From contig JAPWKG010000027.1 of NCBI GenBank assembly GCA_028283625.1, positions 1 through 64,000 on the forward strand: a stretch of 64,000 nt of DNA. Reading direction: 5' to 3'. The translations under genes and the position numbers were made by a program. The notes beneath the pieces are model-generated. The model had not been told where the DNA came from and ran no database searches. It saw only the letters and a program-made list of their open reading frames with translations. Positions 51,045 to 60,451 of this stretch are shown in pieces. The DNA is from Acidobacteriaceae bacterium (GTDB lineage: Bacteria > Acidobacteriota > Terriglobia > Terriglobales > Acidobacteriaceae). Numbering within the stretch: the first letter of the stretch is position 1; each line of letters starts with the position of its first letter.

Positions 51045-51815
51045 TTACCAGCTCTTCCAGGGGGCTTTGCCGCTTTGCCAGAGCCCTTCCAGATGGTTCT
51101 TGTCGCGCAATGTATCCATTGCCTGCCAAAAGCCACGATGGAAGAACGCGTGAACCTCACCCTGTGCCACGAGCGCTTCGATCGGTTCGCGTTCGAACAT
51201 TTGGCTGTCGTCCGTCACAGAGTCGATGGCTTTGGGGGAGAGTACGAAGAAGCCGCCATTGATCCAGCCTCCCTCATCCTTTGGTTTCTCCTGGAAGGAG
51301 TAAATCTGGGTGTCATTCAAGCCGAGCGCGCCGAAGCGAGCAACTGGTTGGACGCTGGTGAGCGTGACCGCCTTGCCGTGCTTTTTGTGGAACTCGATCG
51401 ACGCGGTAATGTCGACGTCGGCTACACCGTCTCCATACGTCATGCAGAAGGTTTCTTCACCGTCGAGATGCTCGCGCACTCGGCGGAGCCTTCCTCCTGT
51501 GCCGGTATCTGCGCCCGTATCCACCAGGGTTACGCGCCAGGGCTCAGCAACGGAGTTATGCACGGTCATTTTGTTGTTCTGCATATCAAATGTGACGTCG
51601 GAGGTGTGGAGGAAGTAGTTTGCGAAAAACTCCTTGATCACATAGCCCTTGTAGCCGCAGCAAATGATGAAGTCATTAATGCCATGTTGGGAATAAATCT
51701 TCATGATGTGCCACAAAATGGGACGGCCACCGATTTCCACCATGGGCTTGGGGCGGAGGTTTGTTTCTTCGGAGATTCGGGTGCCGAGACCACCCGCCAG
51801 AATCACTGCTTTCAT
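51045..51815 (-). CDS. rfbF: Glucose-1-phosphate cytidylyltransferase
   Basis: RfbF (DdhA) makes CDP-glucose from CTP and glucose 1-phosphate. The 256-residue protein has the nucleotidyltransferase signature [20 protein letters not shown] and [53 protein letters not shown] and [14 protein letters not shown] at the C terminus are also typical of RfbF. It is divergent from rfbH across 67 bases that hold promoter-like boxes for both. Confidence 0.95.
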   Translation of the reverse strand: MKAVILAGGLGTRISEETNLRPKPMVEIGGRPILWHIMKIYSQHGINDFIICCGYKGYVIKEFFANYFLHTSDVTFDMQNNKMTVHNSVAEPWRVTLVDTGADTGTGGRLRRVREHLDGEETFCMTYGDGVADVDITASIEFHKKHGKAVTLTSVQPVARFGALGLNDTQIYSFQEKPKDEGGWINGGFFVLSPKAIDSVTDDSQMFEREPIEALVAQGEVHAFFHRGFWQAMDTLRDKNHLEGLWQSGKAPWKSW

Positions 51816-51882
51816 ATAGGTGAAATGCCTCTATTCCTTTGCCCTAAAGCATATCCCAGGGCTGCTAAACTTAACCTAAGTC
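51816..51882. promoter_or_regulatory. Divergent promoter region between rfbF and rfbH
   Basis: TAAACT (51866-51871) is 11 bases before the rfbH ATG. On the other strand TATGCT (about 51848-51853) may serve rfbF. The -35 elements are weak. Confidence 0.4.
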
Positions 51883-53223
51883 ATGAGTCAACGCGCAGAC
51901 GAACTTCGCCAGCAAATCCTCGCCCTTACCAAAGAATTTCATTCCGAGCAGTTCGGGACAAAGCCGTTTACTGCCGGAACCACGCACGTTCCTGTCTCCG
52001 GCAAAGTAATTGATGCCGAAGATATGGCTGCCGTTGTAGACGCGTCGCTGGATGGCTGGTTTACCACAGGCCGCTGGGCGAAGGAGTTTGAGCGGAAGCT
52101 GGCGCGCTTTATCGGTGTGCGGTCCGCGAGCTTTGTGAACTCTGGTTCGAGCGCGAACCTGGTTGCGCTGAGCGCTCTGACCTCTCCTAAGCTGGGTGAG
52201 CGGGCTCTGAAGCCGGGCGATGAAGTGATTACCGTAGCCTGTGGATTTCCCACAACGGTGAATCCGATTCTGCAGAACCGTTGTGTCCCGGTTTTTATCG
52301 ACGTGACCCTGCCGAATTACGAAGTGGATGTCACGCTTCTGGAGGCTGCACGCTCGGAGAAGACCAAGGCCGTGATGATTGCTCACACGCTGGGCAATGT
52401 CTTCGATCTGGATGCGGTGACCGCTTTTTGCCAGAAATACAACCTGTGGCTCGTAGAGGATTGTTGTGACGCTCTTGGTTCCACCTGGCGCGGCAAGAAG
52501 GTGGGCACCTTTGGCGATATCGCAACGGTGAGCTTTTATCCTGCGCATCACATTACGACCGGTGAGGGGGGAGCGGTTTTGACCAACAAGCCCTCACTGC
52601 AGGTCCTGATCGACAGCTTCCGTGATTGGGGGCGTGATTGCTGGTGTGAGCCCGGCGTGGACAACACCTGCGGCAAGCGCTTTGACTGGCAGTTGGGAAC
52701 GTTGCCCTGTGGCTACGATCACAAGTACACCTACTCGCATGTTGGCTACAACCTGAAGGCTACCGATATGCAGGCGGCTCTTGGTTTGCGGCAGCTTGAT
52801 AAGGTGGAAGGCTTTATCGAGAAGCGGAAGCAGAACTTTACTTTCCTGAAGGCTGCCTTGCAGCCGCTGGCCGAGTTCCTTGTGCTTCCGGAGGCTACGG
52901 AGGGAGCTGAGCCGAGCTGGTTCGGTTTCCCGATCGGTGTGAAGGAGTCGGCCCCGTTCACGCGCGATCAGCTAACCAAGGCGCTCGATGCAGCGAAGGT
53001 AGGCACACGCAATATCTTTGCTGGAAATCTGGTGCGTCAGCCGGCCTATGATGGCTGGGAGTACCGCGTGGTCGGTGAACTCAAGAATACCGATTGGGTC
53101 ATGAACCAGGTCTTCTGGATCGGTGTTTTCCCAGGCCTTACGGATGCGATGCTGCAGTACACGGTCGAAACGATGATCGCCTTCGCGGAGAAGGCCAAGC
53201 AGGGACTTCTCGTACTCGAGTAG
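51883..53223 (+). CDS. rfbH: CDP-6-deoxy-4-hexulose 3-dehydrase (E1, RfbH)
   Basis: RfbH (DdhC) is a PMP- and 2Fe-2S-dependent dehydrase that removes the 3-hydroxyl of CDP-4-keto-6-deoxyglucose. The 446-residue protein has the aminotransferase fold, but the Schiff-base Lys is His in [18 protein letters not shown] (about residue 220), as in known E1. The iron-sulfur motif CXCX7C is in [11 protein letters not shown] (about 253-263). [13 protein letters not shown] and [14 protein letters not shown] are also family marks. Its reductase partner E3 (DdhD) was not found in the window. Confidence 0.95.
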   Translation: MSQRADELRQQILALTKEFHSEQFGTKPFTAGTTHVPVSGKVIDAEDMAAVVDASLDGWFTTGRWAKEFERKLARFIGVRSASFVNSGSSANLVALSALTSPKLGERALKPGDEVITVACGFPTTVNPILQNRCVPVFIDVTLPNYEVDVTLLEAARSEKTKAVMIAHTLGNVFDLDAVTAFCQKYNLWLVEDCCDALGSTWRGKKVGTFGDIATVSFYPAHHITTGEGGAVLTNKPSLQVLIDSFRDWGRDCWCEPGVDNTCGKRFDWQLGTLPCGYDHKYTYSHVGYNLKATDMQAALGLRQLDKVEGFIEKRKQNFTFLKAALQPLAEFLVLPEATEGAEPSWFGFPIGVKESAPFTRDQLTKALDAAKVGTRNIFAGNLVRQPAYDGWEYRVVGELKNTDWVMNQVFWIGVFPGLTDAMLQYTVETMIAFAEKAKQGLLVLE

Positions 53224-53242
53224 TCCCTGCAGGATCTCGTGA

Positions 53243-53740
53243 TTATTTACAGTGCTTCGCGATAAACTCCGGCAGCTTGTCCTGCTGCTGGGCGGCTTCG
53301 GCCTTGTCCATGAACTTGATGTGTACCGTTTTGTCCTGGGAGACGAATTGCTGGTACACGTGCAGAGCTGCCGTTATTCCTGCGAGGTTTTGTCCTGCCA
53401 TGTCCTTCGCAAGAGAGGGATTCGCATAAATGGCAGTTCCGGCTGAGGCCGCATATTGGAAAAAGACTTCTCGCGAGGCTTTGGTTTTCGGCCCGTCGTT
53501 GAGCTCATGCACCACGTCACTGCACAGCAGGACACCGACGTTATGGTCGTTCTCCAAATACTTGAAGGCAGCCTGCCGCTTGTCTGTTGCGTCTGGAGCA
53601 AGCGGATCATCAACAGCTGAGTTGGCATACTGGACCGCTTGTTCCGGGGAGCCCGGCATGGGAATGGCGAGTTGTGCTGAGGCCAGCCGGCCCATCAGGA
53701 AGAGGGCAATCAGACATGCGAATCGCGCAGCATAGAGCAT
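53243..53740 (-). CDS. Secreted protein of unknown function
   Basis: Start chosen at MLYAARFACLIALFLMGRLASAQ, a good signal peptide with AGAGG 7 bases upstream; the frame runs to 53779. The mature part has about 140 residues, mostly helical (DKRQAAFKYLENDHNVGVLL, REVFFQYAASAGTAIY, ALHVYQQFVSQDKTVHIKF) with two Cys. I recognise no family. It lies 35 bases after the epimerase gene on the same strand and 19 bases from convergent rfbH. Confidence 0.65.
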   Translation of the reverse strand: MLYAARFACLIALFLMGRLASAQLAIPMPGSPEQAVQYANSAVDDPLAPDATDKRQAAFKYLENDHNVGVLLCSDVVHELNDGPKTKASREVFFQYAASAGTAIYANPSLAKDMAGQNLAGITAALHVYQQFVSQDKTVHIKFMDKAEAAQQQDKLPEFIAKHCK

Positions 53741-53775
53741 GAAGTAACCTCTGGACGGAAATGCCATCCAGCTTA

Positions 53776-54834
53776 TCAAACGCTTTTATGCCATGCGGCT
53801 GTTCGTTCCAGCGCTTCTGGCAGTCCGATTCGCACATGAAGCCCAAGCTCCTGCTGCGCGCGCTGAATCTCAGGAACGTAGCTGTTGAGCGGCGTGTCAG
53901 ACTTTGCCTGTTGATCGATTCGAATTGGTAGCCCTGGGTGAAGCGTGGCAGCGGTAAGCTGTGCCGCTTCGGCGATGGTGTACCCCTCGTTGGACCCCAC
54001 GTTATACGCACGTCCAGCCGCTCCTTCGCACAGCATCGTCCAGAGCCATACCGCCAGATCGGCCATGTAGAGCCAGGAGCGGCGTGGTGTGCCATCTCCC
54101 TTAATGTGAATCGGCCGGGCCTCAAGCGCGGCAGCGAGAAAGTTGCCGATGGCAAAGTGTGCGTCGAGCGGAAGATGGGGCCCAAGGAAAGAGAAGCACC
54201 GCGCGATGACGGGTTCGAAGTGCCCTTCGGCTGCGAAGCTGATGCAGAGATTTTCTGCCATACGCTTGGCTTCGTCATACGCGCTCGCTACCTGCAAAGG
54301 GTCAGGGCTTCCTGAGTAGGTTTCAGGCGTATTAAGCAGCGTGGTGGAGCGGCCGTAGACCGCACCCGTGGATACATACAAAAGACGTATCTTTGGCGCT
54401 GCAGACGAGGCTCCGTCACGAAGAGCGAGGCGCAGAACATGACGCGTTCCGTCGAGGATCGACTCTGAGAGGTGATAGGGGGCCTGCTTGGCTTGTGCGC
54501 CTGTGGAGTCGGTTGCGGCATGAAGAATGTGGGTGACGTGGCGGGCAGGGTATTCGAAGTTACGAATATCGCCCTCAAGGAAGGTGAGGGCCGGGTCGGA
54601 TGCAAGGTGCGGCGATCGAGCCTGAAACGCTGCGGCGCTTCTTGTCAGGGCTGTGATGTGGAGCCCGAGCCCAAGTTGCTGGTTGGCGTAGAGCAGCGAC
54701 TCCAGAAGCCAATGGCCAAAGAAGCCGGTTCCCCCTGTAAGGAAGAGATGTGCGCCTCGCAGCTTGAGCAGGGCAGTGCCTGCATTTTCAAGAACGTGGG
54801 CAAGGTCGAGGGGAGCTAGCGGCTTGGTCTGCAT
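53776..54834 (-). CDS. NAD-dependent epimerase/dehydratase, probably sugar-nucleotide reductase or epimerase
   Basis: A 352-residue extended SDR protein with LFLTGGTGFFGHWLLESLLY (about residues 30-49), HAATD, LLYVSTGAVYG and the YxxxK pair in SAYDEAKRMAE (about 189). RSWLYMADLAVWLW and YNVGSNEGYTIAEAA follow. The neighbours rfbF/G/H suggest it acts on a CDP-3,6-dideoxy-4-keto sugar, as paratose or abequose synthase (RfbS/RfbJ) do, but the family is broad. TATCCT lies 16 bases before the ATG. Confidence 0.85.
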   Translation of the reverse strand: MQTKPLAPLDLAHVLENAGTALLKLRGAHLFLTGGTGFFGHWLLESLLYANQQLGLGLHITALTRSAAAFQARSPHLASDPALTFLEGDIRNFEYPARHVTHILHAATDSTGAQAKQAPYHLSESILDGTRHVLRLALRDGASSAAPKIRLLYVSTGAVYGRSTTLLNTPETYSGSPDPLQVASAYDEAKRMAENLCISFAAEGHFEPVIARCFSFLGPHLPLDAHFAIGNFLAAALEARPIHIKGDGTPRRSWLYMADLAVWLWTMLCEGAAGRAYNVGSNEGYTIAEAAQLTAATLHPGLPIRIDQQAKSDTPLNSYVPEIQRAQQELGLHVRIGLPEALERTAAWHKSV

Positions 54835-55081
54835 GTTGATTCGTTCTCAGGATAGCGTGCGTGCGTGACGTTGCAGAACGGCTTTCGAGCAGGACGAGGA
54901 ACGCACGTTGGGCGGTTGTCGCGCAAGTAGTCTCCCATTCGAAGAGTGTTTCAACTAGAATCGTATAAAACCATCTATGTCCCTTGAGGGCGATGGGCTT
55001 TGGGCATTGAGCCCCGAGTATTTGCAGTTTTGCGCAAACGCAGGAAGCGATGCTTCCGCGAACGCGATTTTCGGAGGATGC
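54835..55081. other. Divergent intergenic region upstream of the TonB receptor
   Basis: TATAAA (about 54964) may be a -10 for the receptor. The leader holds a small perfect hairpin GGAAGC-GAT-GCTTCC (55043-55057). No known riboswitch or Fur box was recognised. An open frame continuous with the receptor runs through the last 105 bases. Confidence 0.35.
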
Positions 55082-57304
55082 ATGGTTGTTGTTGCCAGAA
55101 GGACGAGTCGAGGAAGCCTGGCTTCTGTGTGTGCGGCTGTTAGCTTGGTTTGCGGTTTGAACGCTGCAGCGCAGGAAAAAAGCGAAGTGAAGAGCTCCGT
55201 AACCGTTACGGCAAATGCGGACGGCGCGCCCGACGCCGCCTATGCGGTCCAGTCGGTAGATCCCGGTGTTTTGGGAACGGAGCCAGTTGTGAATCAGCCT
55301 TATACGCTGACCGCGATGCCGAGTCAGTTGATTACGAATACGCAGGTGAAGAGCTTCCGCGACGCGATGAAGTTTCTGCCGCTTGTGAGTTACACCGAGC
55401 AGCAGGGGCCGGAGGTGCTTCGTCCCGCAACGCGTGGTTTTCAGGGAAGCGTTGCGCAGAATACGCGCATGGACGGCATGGCGATGGCGATCACTGGTGC
55501 AAATCCCATGGAGCAGTATGAGGAGTTGCAGGTACAGAACGGGCTTGGCGGTGCGATGTATGGTCCTGCAAATCCATCCGGTATGTTTGACTTCGTTTTG
55601 AAGCGCCCGCCCGCGCACCGCATTACAAACCTCTTCCTGGAGCAGGATAGCCGCTCGGTCGGTACTGTGCATCTGGACGCAGGCGATCGTCTGGGAGCGC
55701 ACAAGTTCTTCGGTTACCGGACGAATCTGCTTTTCGGTGACGGAACGATGTGGGTCGACCAGAGCCGCTTGCGCCGCCGCCTTGCCGAGTTCGCTTTCGA
55801 TGTGCGTCCTGGTGCGCACACCATTCTGGACGCGCATTACAGTGCGTATGATCTGGTGCAGCGCGGTTATCCGGGTTGGTTTAGCTATGGCCAGAACACG
55901 GCGATTGCAGGCACCAAGCAGAACCCCTCTCCGAGCTTCCTTCTTCCTCATGCGCCGGACCCGACGCGGCTGGGGTTTGGACAGGCTTATGCCGGTGTGA
56001 ACCTAACGACGCAGAGTGCAAGTGCGCGTCTGTTGCACGACTTCTCGCCCAACTGGCACGCCATGGCCGGTGGTCTGGCTCAGCGGCTGGATCGCTTCAT
56101 CGATACGCCGGTGAATAAAATCACCTCGAATAGCGGGGACTACACGGCATCGTTGGCTACAGGTTTCGCACCGCGCTTCGGCGTTGAAAGCGATTTGGGC
56201 TACATCACCGGTGTCGTAAAGCGTTGGGGAATCAAGCAGGACGTGGTGATTGCCAGCGAAGGATACCGCTTCAATCAGTATGCGTACAAGGCTCCGGCAG
56301 CCAGCACGGTTTTGCTGGGCAAGGCCAACGTGAACGCTCCGCAACAGTTCGCCCCGCCGGCTTCTGGCTTGCCGACCAACACAGGACTCTACCAGTCTTC
56401 GGTTGTACACCAGCAGGGATTCAGCCTGGCTGATCTTGTCTCGTTTGAGAAGTACTTTGCGGTTCGTCTGGCCGCAAGCCAGGACTGGATCGGTGTCGAC
56501 AACTACTCTTCGGTCACAACGCGTTCCGGTGGTTCGAACAAGGATGGCATCAGCCCGTCCGTAAGCGTGATGTTCAAGCCGAAGGATTGGATGACGGCAT
56601 ATGCGACGTATGCCAGCAGCCTGCAGCAGGGAGATATCGCTCCGGGAGGAACGGTCAATGCTGGTCAGGCACTCGCTCCGTATCGCAGCAAACAGTGGGA
56701 GGTCGGCTATAAGACCGCATTGCCAGTTGTGACGGTCACCACGGCGCTCTTCCGTTTGCAGCGTCCGTTTGCCAACACGGTTACCAACCCTTCCGGTTCA
56801 GGCACGATCTTTCAGATCGTAGGCCAGCAGGAGAATTACGGAGCGGAAATCTCCGGTCAGACGATGTTGTGGAAGCGGCTGTTGCTTGACGGTGGTTTTA
56901 CCGCACTCAACTCTCGCCTGAATGACACTGGCATTGAGGCGACCAACGGCAAGCGCTTCGTTGGTATCCCGGGGTATCACTCGAATCTGTATGGTGAGTA
57001 CCGTGTTCCCGGAGTTGCGGACCTTTCGATCACCGGAGATTGGCAGATCACAGGTCGCCGTCCTACGGATGACGAGAATCTCTACTCCAACCCCGGCTTT
57101 GAAACGGTTGACCTTGGTTTCCGTTACGCTCGCCGGGTTTGGACCAAGATGGCTACTCTGCGTTTCACGGCCAACAATATCGGCAACGTGCATTACTACT
57201 CGACGATTGCGGCTGGTGATATTACCGGAACGAACGCAAGCGCGAACACAGCGCATTTGGGGGCACCGCGTAACATCTCCACTTCGCTGCAGATCGCGTT
57301 TTAA
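55082..57304 (+). CDS. TonB-dependent siderophore-type receptor
   Basis: Start chosen at MVVVARRTSRGSLASVCAAV, with GGAGG 4 bases upstream and a signal ending LNAAAQ; the frame runs to 54977. The 740-residue protein has a plug (about residues 60-190: LITNTQVKSFRDAMKFLPLV, RPATRGFQGSVAQNTRMDGM, EELQVQNGLGGAMYG). A 22-strand-type barrel follows (EVGYKTALPVVTVTTALF, VDLGFRYARRVWTKMATLRF), ending in Phe (LQIAF). A clear TonB box was not pinned. The plug is most like FhuA/FpvA-type siderophore receptors, so ferric siderophore uptake is the first guess. No siderophore genes lie nearby. Confidence 0.9.
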   Translation: MVVVARRTSRGSLASVCAAVSLVCGLNAAAQEKSEVKSSVTVTANADGAPDAAYAVQSVDPGVLGTEPVVNQPYTLTAMPSQLITNTQVKSFRDAMKFLPLVSYTEQQGPEVLRPATRGFQGSVAQNTRMDGMAMAITGANPMEQYEELQVQNGLGGAMYGPANPSGMFDFVLKRPPAHRITNLFLEQDSRSVGTVHLDAGDRLGAHKFFGYRTNLLFGDGTMWVDQSRLRRRLAEFAFDVRPGAHTILDAHYSAYDLVQRGYPGWFSYGQNTAIAGTKQNPSPSFLLPHAPDPTRLGFGQAYAGVNLTTQSASARLLHDFSPNWHAMAGGLAQRLDRFIDTPVNKITSNSGDYTASLATGFAPRFGVESDLGYITGVVKRWGIKQDVVIASEGYRFNQYAYKAPAASTVLLGKANVNAPQQFAPPASGLPTNTGLYQSSVVHQQGFSLADLVSFEKYFAVRLAASQDWIGVDNYSSVTTRSGGSNKDGISPSVSVMFKPKDWMTAYATYASSLQQGDIAPGGTVNAGQALAPYRSKQWEVGYKTALPVVTVTTALFRLQRPFANTVTNPSGSGTIFQIVGQQENYGAEISGQTMLWKRLLLDGGFTALNSRLNDTGIEATNGKRFVGIPGYHSNLYGEYRVPGVADLSITGDWQITGRRPTDDENLYSNPGFETVDLGFRYARRVWTKMATLRFTANNIGNVHYYSTIAAGDITGTNASANTAHLGAPRNISTSLQIAF

Positions 57305-57318
57305 CTACAGCGGTATTT

Positions 57319-57360
57319 ACAAACGATCGGGGCGCCATGAATGGCGCCCCGATCGTTTGT
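57319..57360. terminator. Long bidirectional hairpin between the TonB receptor and gmhA
   Basis: Perfect 20-base arms (57319-57338 and 57341-57360) contain AAACGATCGGGGCGCCA. The effective loop is TGAA. T-rich sequence follows only weakly on either side. Confidence 0.85.
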
Positions 57361-57376
57361 TGGCAGAAGCATCTGC

Positions 57377-57988
57377 TTACTCCGAAAGTTGCTGAGGCTT
57401 CTTACCGAAGTCTTCTCCGAAGTAATAACGCTCCACAATCATGCAGAAGATGTGCTCCAGCGCCAGGTGAGACTCCTGAATGTTCATTGTGACGGAGGAG
57501 GGGATGATGATGTTGATCTCGGACTCGGCTTTCATAACGCCACCGCCGTTGCCAGTATAGGAAACGGTGTGCAGCCCCATAGTGCCTGCCAGCTTAAGCG
57601 CTTTCACGCAGTTCTTCGAGTTGCCCGAGGTCGAGATGGCAAGCAGCACATCGCCCGGCTGCCCCAAAGCTTCAACCTGACGCTCAAAGACGTTGTCGTA
57701 GGAGTAGTCATTCCCGATAGCGGTCAGAATGGAGCTATCCGTTGTGAGGGCGATGGCGCGCAGAGCAGGACGATCGACCGTGAGGCGCGAGACGAACTCT
57801 GCAACCAGATGCTGTGAGTCGGCTGCAGAACCGCCGTTGCCGCAGACGAGAAGCTTCTTGCCGTTTTTCATGGCTTCTGCGGTGATGCGGCCGGCTTCGA
57901 CGACGGCAGCATGAAGACTGTCGTCCGCAAGGACCTTGGTCATCGTGTCGATGGATTGCTGCAATTGATAGCGAACGAGATCATTCAT
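57377..57988 (-). CDS. gmhA: SIS-domain phosphosugar isomerase, GmhA-like
   Basis: GmhA makes heptose 7-phosphate from sedoheptulose 7-phosphate for LPS core. The 203-residue protein has the SIS-fold marks KLLVCGNGGSAADSQHLVAEF (about residues 44-64), LTTDSSILTAIGNDYSYDNVF, AISTSGNSKNCVKALKLA and ESHLALEHIFCMIVE with a metal-site His/Glu. DiaA is a close relative with another role. It is the last gene of the minus-strand run from KdsC to here, which favours a surface-sugar role. Confidence 0.88.
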   Translation of the reverse strand: MNDLVRYQLQQSIDTMTKVLADDSLHAAVVEAGRITAEAMKNGKKLLVCGNGGSAADSQHLVAEFVSRLTVDRPALRAIALTTDSSILTAIGNDYSYDNVFERQVEALGQPGDVLLAISTSGNSKNCVKALKLAGTMGLHTVSYTGNGGGVMKAESEINIIIPSSVTMNIQESHLALEHIFCMIVERYYFGEDFGKKPQQLSE

Positions 57989-57996
57989 AGGGAGAA

Positions 57997-59019
57997 TTAC
58001 GCTTTCAGCGGATTACCGGCGGTGAGGCCGTTCAGGGTGAGAGGTTCGGTGCGAGCCGGGCCGAGGCCCTTGTCGAAGTTTTCGCGGAAGAGTTCGACCG
58101 CGTAAGGACGGTGCTGCAGTTGGGTGTAGATCGCTCCGACGTACTCCCCCATAATGCCCAGGCAGACGAGCACGATGGAGAGCATGAACGAGACGCCGAT
58201 GATCATTGGAGCGACTCCCACAACAAAGGTTTGCCAGAAGACGAGCTTTGCCACCAGATATCCAAAGGCGATCAGAAAGCTGATGAGCGCGCCGAGAAAT
58301 CCTGCAAAGGTCGCAAGACGAAGCGGAACCTTAGAGTGATTGATGATGCCGAGCATGCCGATGTCGTATAGGGTGTACCAATTATTTTTGGTTACACCGA
58401 ACTCGCGCGCAGGCTGGTCGTACAGCAGCTTCACCGTCGGCAGGCCGATCTCAGCAATCAAGCCGCGAAAGTAGGGATAGGGATCGTCGAAGGAGCGCAC
58501 CAGATCGACCACTTTGCGGTCATACAGACCGAAGCCGGTGTAGTTCTGGATCGTCTCGATGGAAGAGAGGCGTTCAGCGAGCTTGTAGTACTGCTTGCGC
58601 AGCCAGAACATCAGCGACGCTTCTTTGCTGGTGCGTTTTATGCCGATCACGCAGTAGGCGCCGTTTTCCCATTCGCGCACCATGTCCAGGATCATGGGGG
58701 GAGGATCCTGGAGGTCGGCCACGATACCGATCATGGCATCGCCACGGGCCTGAAAAAGACCGTGAATCGGAGAGCGGATGTGGCCGAAGTTCCGCGCGTT
58801 GCGAATGATTTTGACGTTTGGGTCCTGTGCGGCGATCAAGCGCAGGATCGCTACGGTGCGGTCGGTGGAGGCGTTGTCGATGAAAATGTGCTCGTAATCG
58901 TAACGGCCGTTGAGCTGGGTCATCACCTCGCGCACCTGGTTGTACAGGTTGAGGACGTTGGACTCCTCGTTGTAGCAGGGGGTAATGATGGAGATGGTCT
59001 TTTTGGTCGACGCGCTCAC
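57997..59019 (-). CDS. Polyprenyl-phosphate glycosyltransferase, GT2 family
   Basis: A 340-residue GtrB/DPM1-like enzyme. The GT-A domain has ISIITPCYNEESNVLNLY (residues 9-26), HIFIDNASTDRTVAIL, and GIVADLQDPPPMILDMV with the DxD-like metal site. Two C-terminal membrane helices follow (about residues 235-300: FAGFLGALISFLIAFGYLV and IIGVSFMLSIVLVCLGIMG). It would load a sugar onto undecaprenyl phosphate at the cytoplasmic face. The GtrA gene is 9 bases upstream, the usual partner. Confidence 0.93.
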   Translation of the reverse strand: MSASTKKTISIITPCYNEESNVLNLYNQVREVMTQLNGRYDYEHIFIDNASTDRTVAILRLIAAQDPNVKIIRNARNFGHIRSPIHGLFQARGDAMIGIVADLQDPPPMILDMVREWENGAYCVIGIKRTSKEASLMFWLRKQYYKLAERLSSIETIQNYTGFGLYDRKVVDLVRSFDDPYPYFRGLIAEIGLPTVKLLYDQPAREFGVTKNNWYTLYDIGMLGIINHSKVPLRLATFAGFLGALISFLIAFGYLVAKLVFWQTFVVGVAPMIIGVSFMLSIVLVCLGIMGEYVGAIYTQLQHRPYAVELFRENFDKGLGPARTEPLTLNGLTAGNPLKA

Positions 59020-59028
59020 TGTTGAAGT

Positions 59029-59532
59029 TTAGCTGATCGAAGAGGTTTTTCCGGACTTGAAGGTGACGTGCCGATGGCCTAAAAAGCTGAAGACCGTCGA
59101 TATGCCGGTGGTGATGGCGCCCGCCAGATAGCCAGCGGTGGCTTTCCCAAAGGGCTGGTAGCCATGGAGCCCCCATTGCAGGGCTCGGGTCAGCAGGGAA
59201 AGTGCCAGGAGCCCGGGCAACATGCTTACCCCATAGACCCCGAACGCCTTGATCCACTCGCGCAGGTGATTGCCCTTGGTGCGGAAGACAAACCACTTGT
59301 AATTGAAGTACGAAACCGTGATGTTGATCGGGGTTGAGATCACGGAAGCCGCGATCACTGTCAGGTAAAGCCAGTGAGCTGGCGTAATACGATTCAGAGC
59401 CCACAAAAACAAAGCATAGAGAGCGTAGCCGCTGAGTGTATTAACGGCTCCTACGACCAGATAGCGCAGAACCTGTCCTGCCGGGAACCAGCCCTGAAGG
59501 CGGGACAGGGTTCGGGAGCTATCTTTGCTCAT
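59029..59532 (-). CDS. GtrA family membrane protein
   Basis: A 167-residue protein from MSKDSSRTLSRL; the frame runs to 59553. It has four membrane helices (LRYLVVGAVNTLSGYALYALF, LTVIAASVISTPINITVSYF, GVSMLPGLLALSLLTRAL and ATAGYLAGAITTGISTVFSF). The pattern SYFNYKWFVF and a final FLGHRHVTF fit GtrA. It overlaps the RfbD-like gene by ATGA and precedes GT2, so the pair looks like a gtrA-gtrB unit for lipid-linked sugar flipping. Confidence 0.9.
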   Translation of the reverse strand: MSKDSSRTLSRLQGWFPAGQVLRYLVVGAVNTLSGYALYALFLWALNRITPAHWLYLTVIAASVISTPINITVSYFNYKWFVFRTKGNHLREWIKAFGVYGVSMLPGLLALSLLTRALQWGLHGYQPFGKATAGYLAGAITTGISTVFSFLGHRHVTFKSGKTSSIS

Positions 59533-60431
59533 GCCTGTTCGATCCTGGACCACGAGCGGATGCCTTCAGCTGCCGAGCGCATCGGGTTCTCTCCCAGCAT
59601 AGAAAGCAGCTTCTCGATCTTCAAACCGCCGCGTAAAGGCCGCGCAGCGTTCTGCTTGAGTTCGGGAGTCGTGAGGGCCTGCAGGTTTTCGGTAGGGAGC
59701 TTTAGGATCTCGCAGGCTAGTAAGGAAAAGTCATAGCGCGAAAGGAAGTCTGGGCCGGCTACATGAACGATCCCCGTAGCGCGCTGCGCGAGCAGCTGCA
59801 GGGTAGCTTTGGCGAGATCCTCATTGTAGGTAGGCGTCGCTAGTTGATCTGTGGGCACGCGCATGGTGTTGCCTGCGGTGAGAACCCGGCGGAGTGTGTA
59901 GAGGAAGTTTTTCCCCTGCGGGTCAGGTCCATAAACCGTAGTCGTACGCAGGACAAGCGAATTGGGATGTGCCGCGAGAATTGCCTGTTCGCCTTCAAGC
60001 TTCGTCCGGCCATAAACCGAGAGTGGTACCGCGGGAGCGTCTTCCGCGTACGGGCCGTCATGACCATCGAAGACGTAGTCCGTGGACAGGAAAACGAACG
60101 GAACATCCTTGGCCGCGTTCGCAAGAGCCAAGGGGCCAAGATGGTTGGCTGCAGCAGCCCAGCTCTGGTCCGCCTCGCAGCGTTCAACGTCCGTTGCGCC
60201 GGCCGCGCAGAGGATTGCGGTCGGTTGATATTGGGCTACCAGTTCAGCGGCTGCAGAAGGTGTGGCTGCCAGGAGTTCAAGATCCAGAGGTATGATCTCT
60301 GGCGAGAGCTGGCGGCGTGCTGCGGGTAATGCTTTTTCTCCCAGCAGGTGGCAGAGCGCCGTGCCCAGCTGGCCTGTGGAACCGACAACCAAAACGCGTT
60401 GCATTGAGGGGGAGGATAGCTGTAACGACAT
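59529..60431 (-). CDS. rfbD: dTDP-4-dehydrorhamnose reductase-like protein (RfbD family)
   Basis: A 300-residue SDR protein with VLVVGSTGQLGTALCHLLGE (residues 13-32), LCAAGATDVERCEAD, FVFLSTDYVFDGHDGPYAE, SVYGRTKLEGEQAIL with the YxxxK pair (about residue 139), and VLRTTTVYGPDPQGKNF. This is the RfbD layout. No rfbA, rfbB or rfbC lies in the window, so it may instead reduce a CDP-sugar in this cluster. ATG 60431 is preceded by TACACT with 8 bases between; AGGA overlaps that spacer. ATG 60404 is an alternative. Confidence 0.85.
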   Translation of the reverse strand: MSLQLSSPSMQRVLVVGSTGQLGTALCHLLGEKALPAARRQLSPEIIPLDLELLAATPSAAAELVAQYQPTAILCAAGATDVERCEADQSWAAAANHLGPLALANAAKDVPFVFLSTDYVFDGHDGPYAEDAPAVPLSVYGRTKLEGEQAILAAHPNSLVLRTTTVYGPDPQGKNFLYTLRRVLTAGNTMRVPTDQLATPTYNEDLAKATLQLLAQRATGIVHVAGPDFLSRYDFSLLACEILKLPTENLQALTTPELKQNAARPLRGGLKIEKLLSMLGENPMRSAAEGIRSWSRIEQA

Positions 60432-60439
60432 CGTTTCCT

Positions 60440-60445
60440 AGTGTA
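60440..60445 (-). promoter_or_regulatory. Candidate -10 hexamer for the rfbD-like gene
   Basis: TACACT on the minus strand, 8 bases before the ATG, just after the hairpin 60452-60485. Confidence 0.4.
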
Positions 60446-60451
60446 CTCAAG

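Noticed and set aside
50991-52013. 340-residue plus-strand frame opposite rfbF
   Set aside because: Shadow frame. RfbF on the minus strand is unambiguous.
54788-55951. 387-residue minus-strand frame opposite the TonB receptor 5' end
   Set aside because: Arg/His-rich shadow with no motif; the receptor has signal, plug and barrel.
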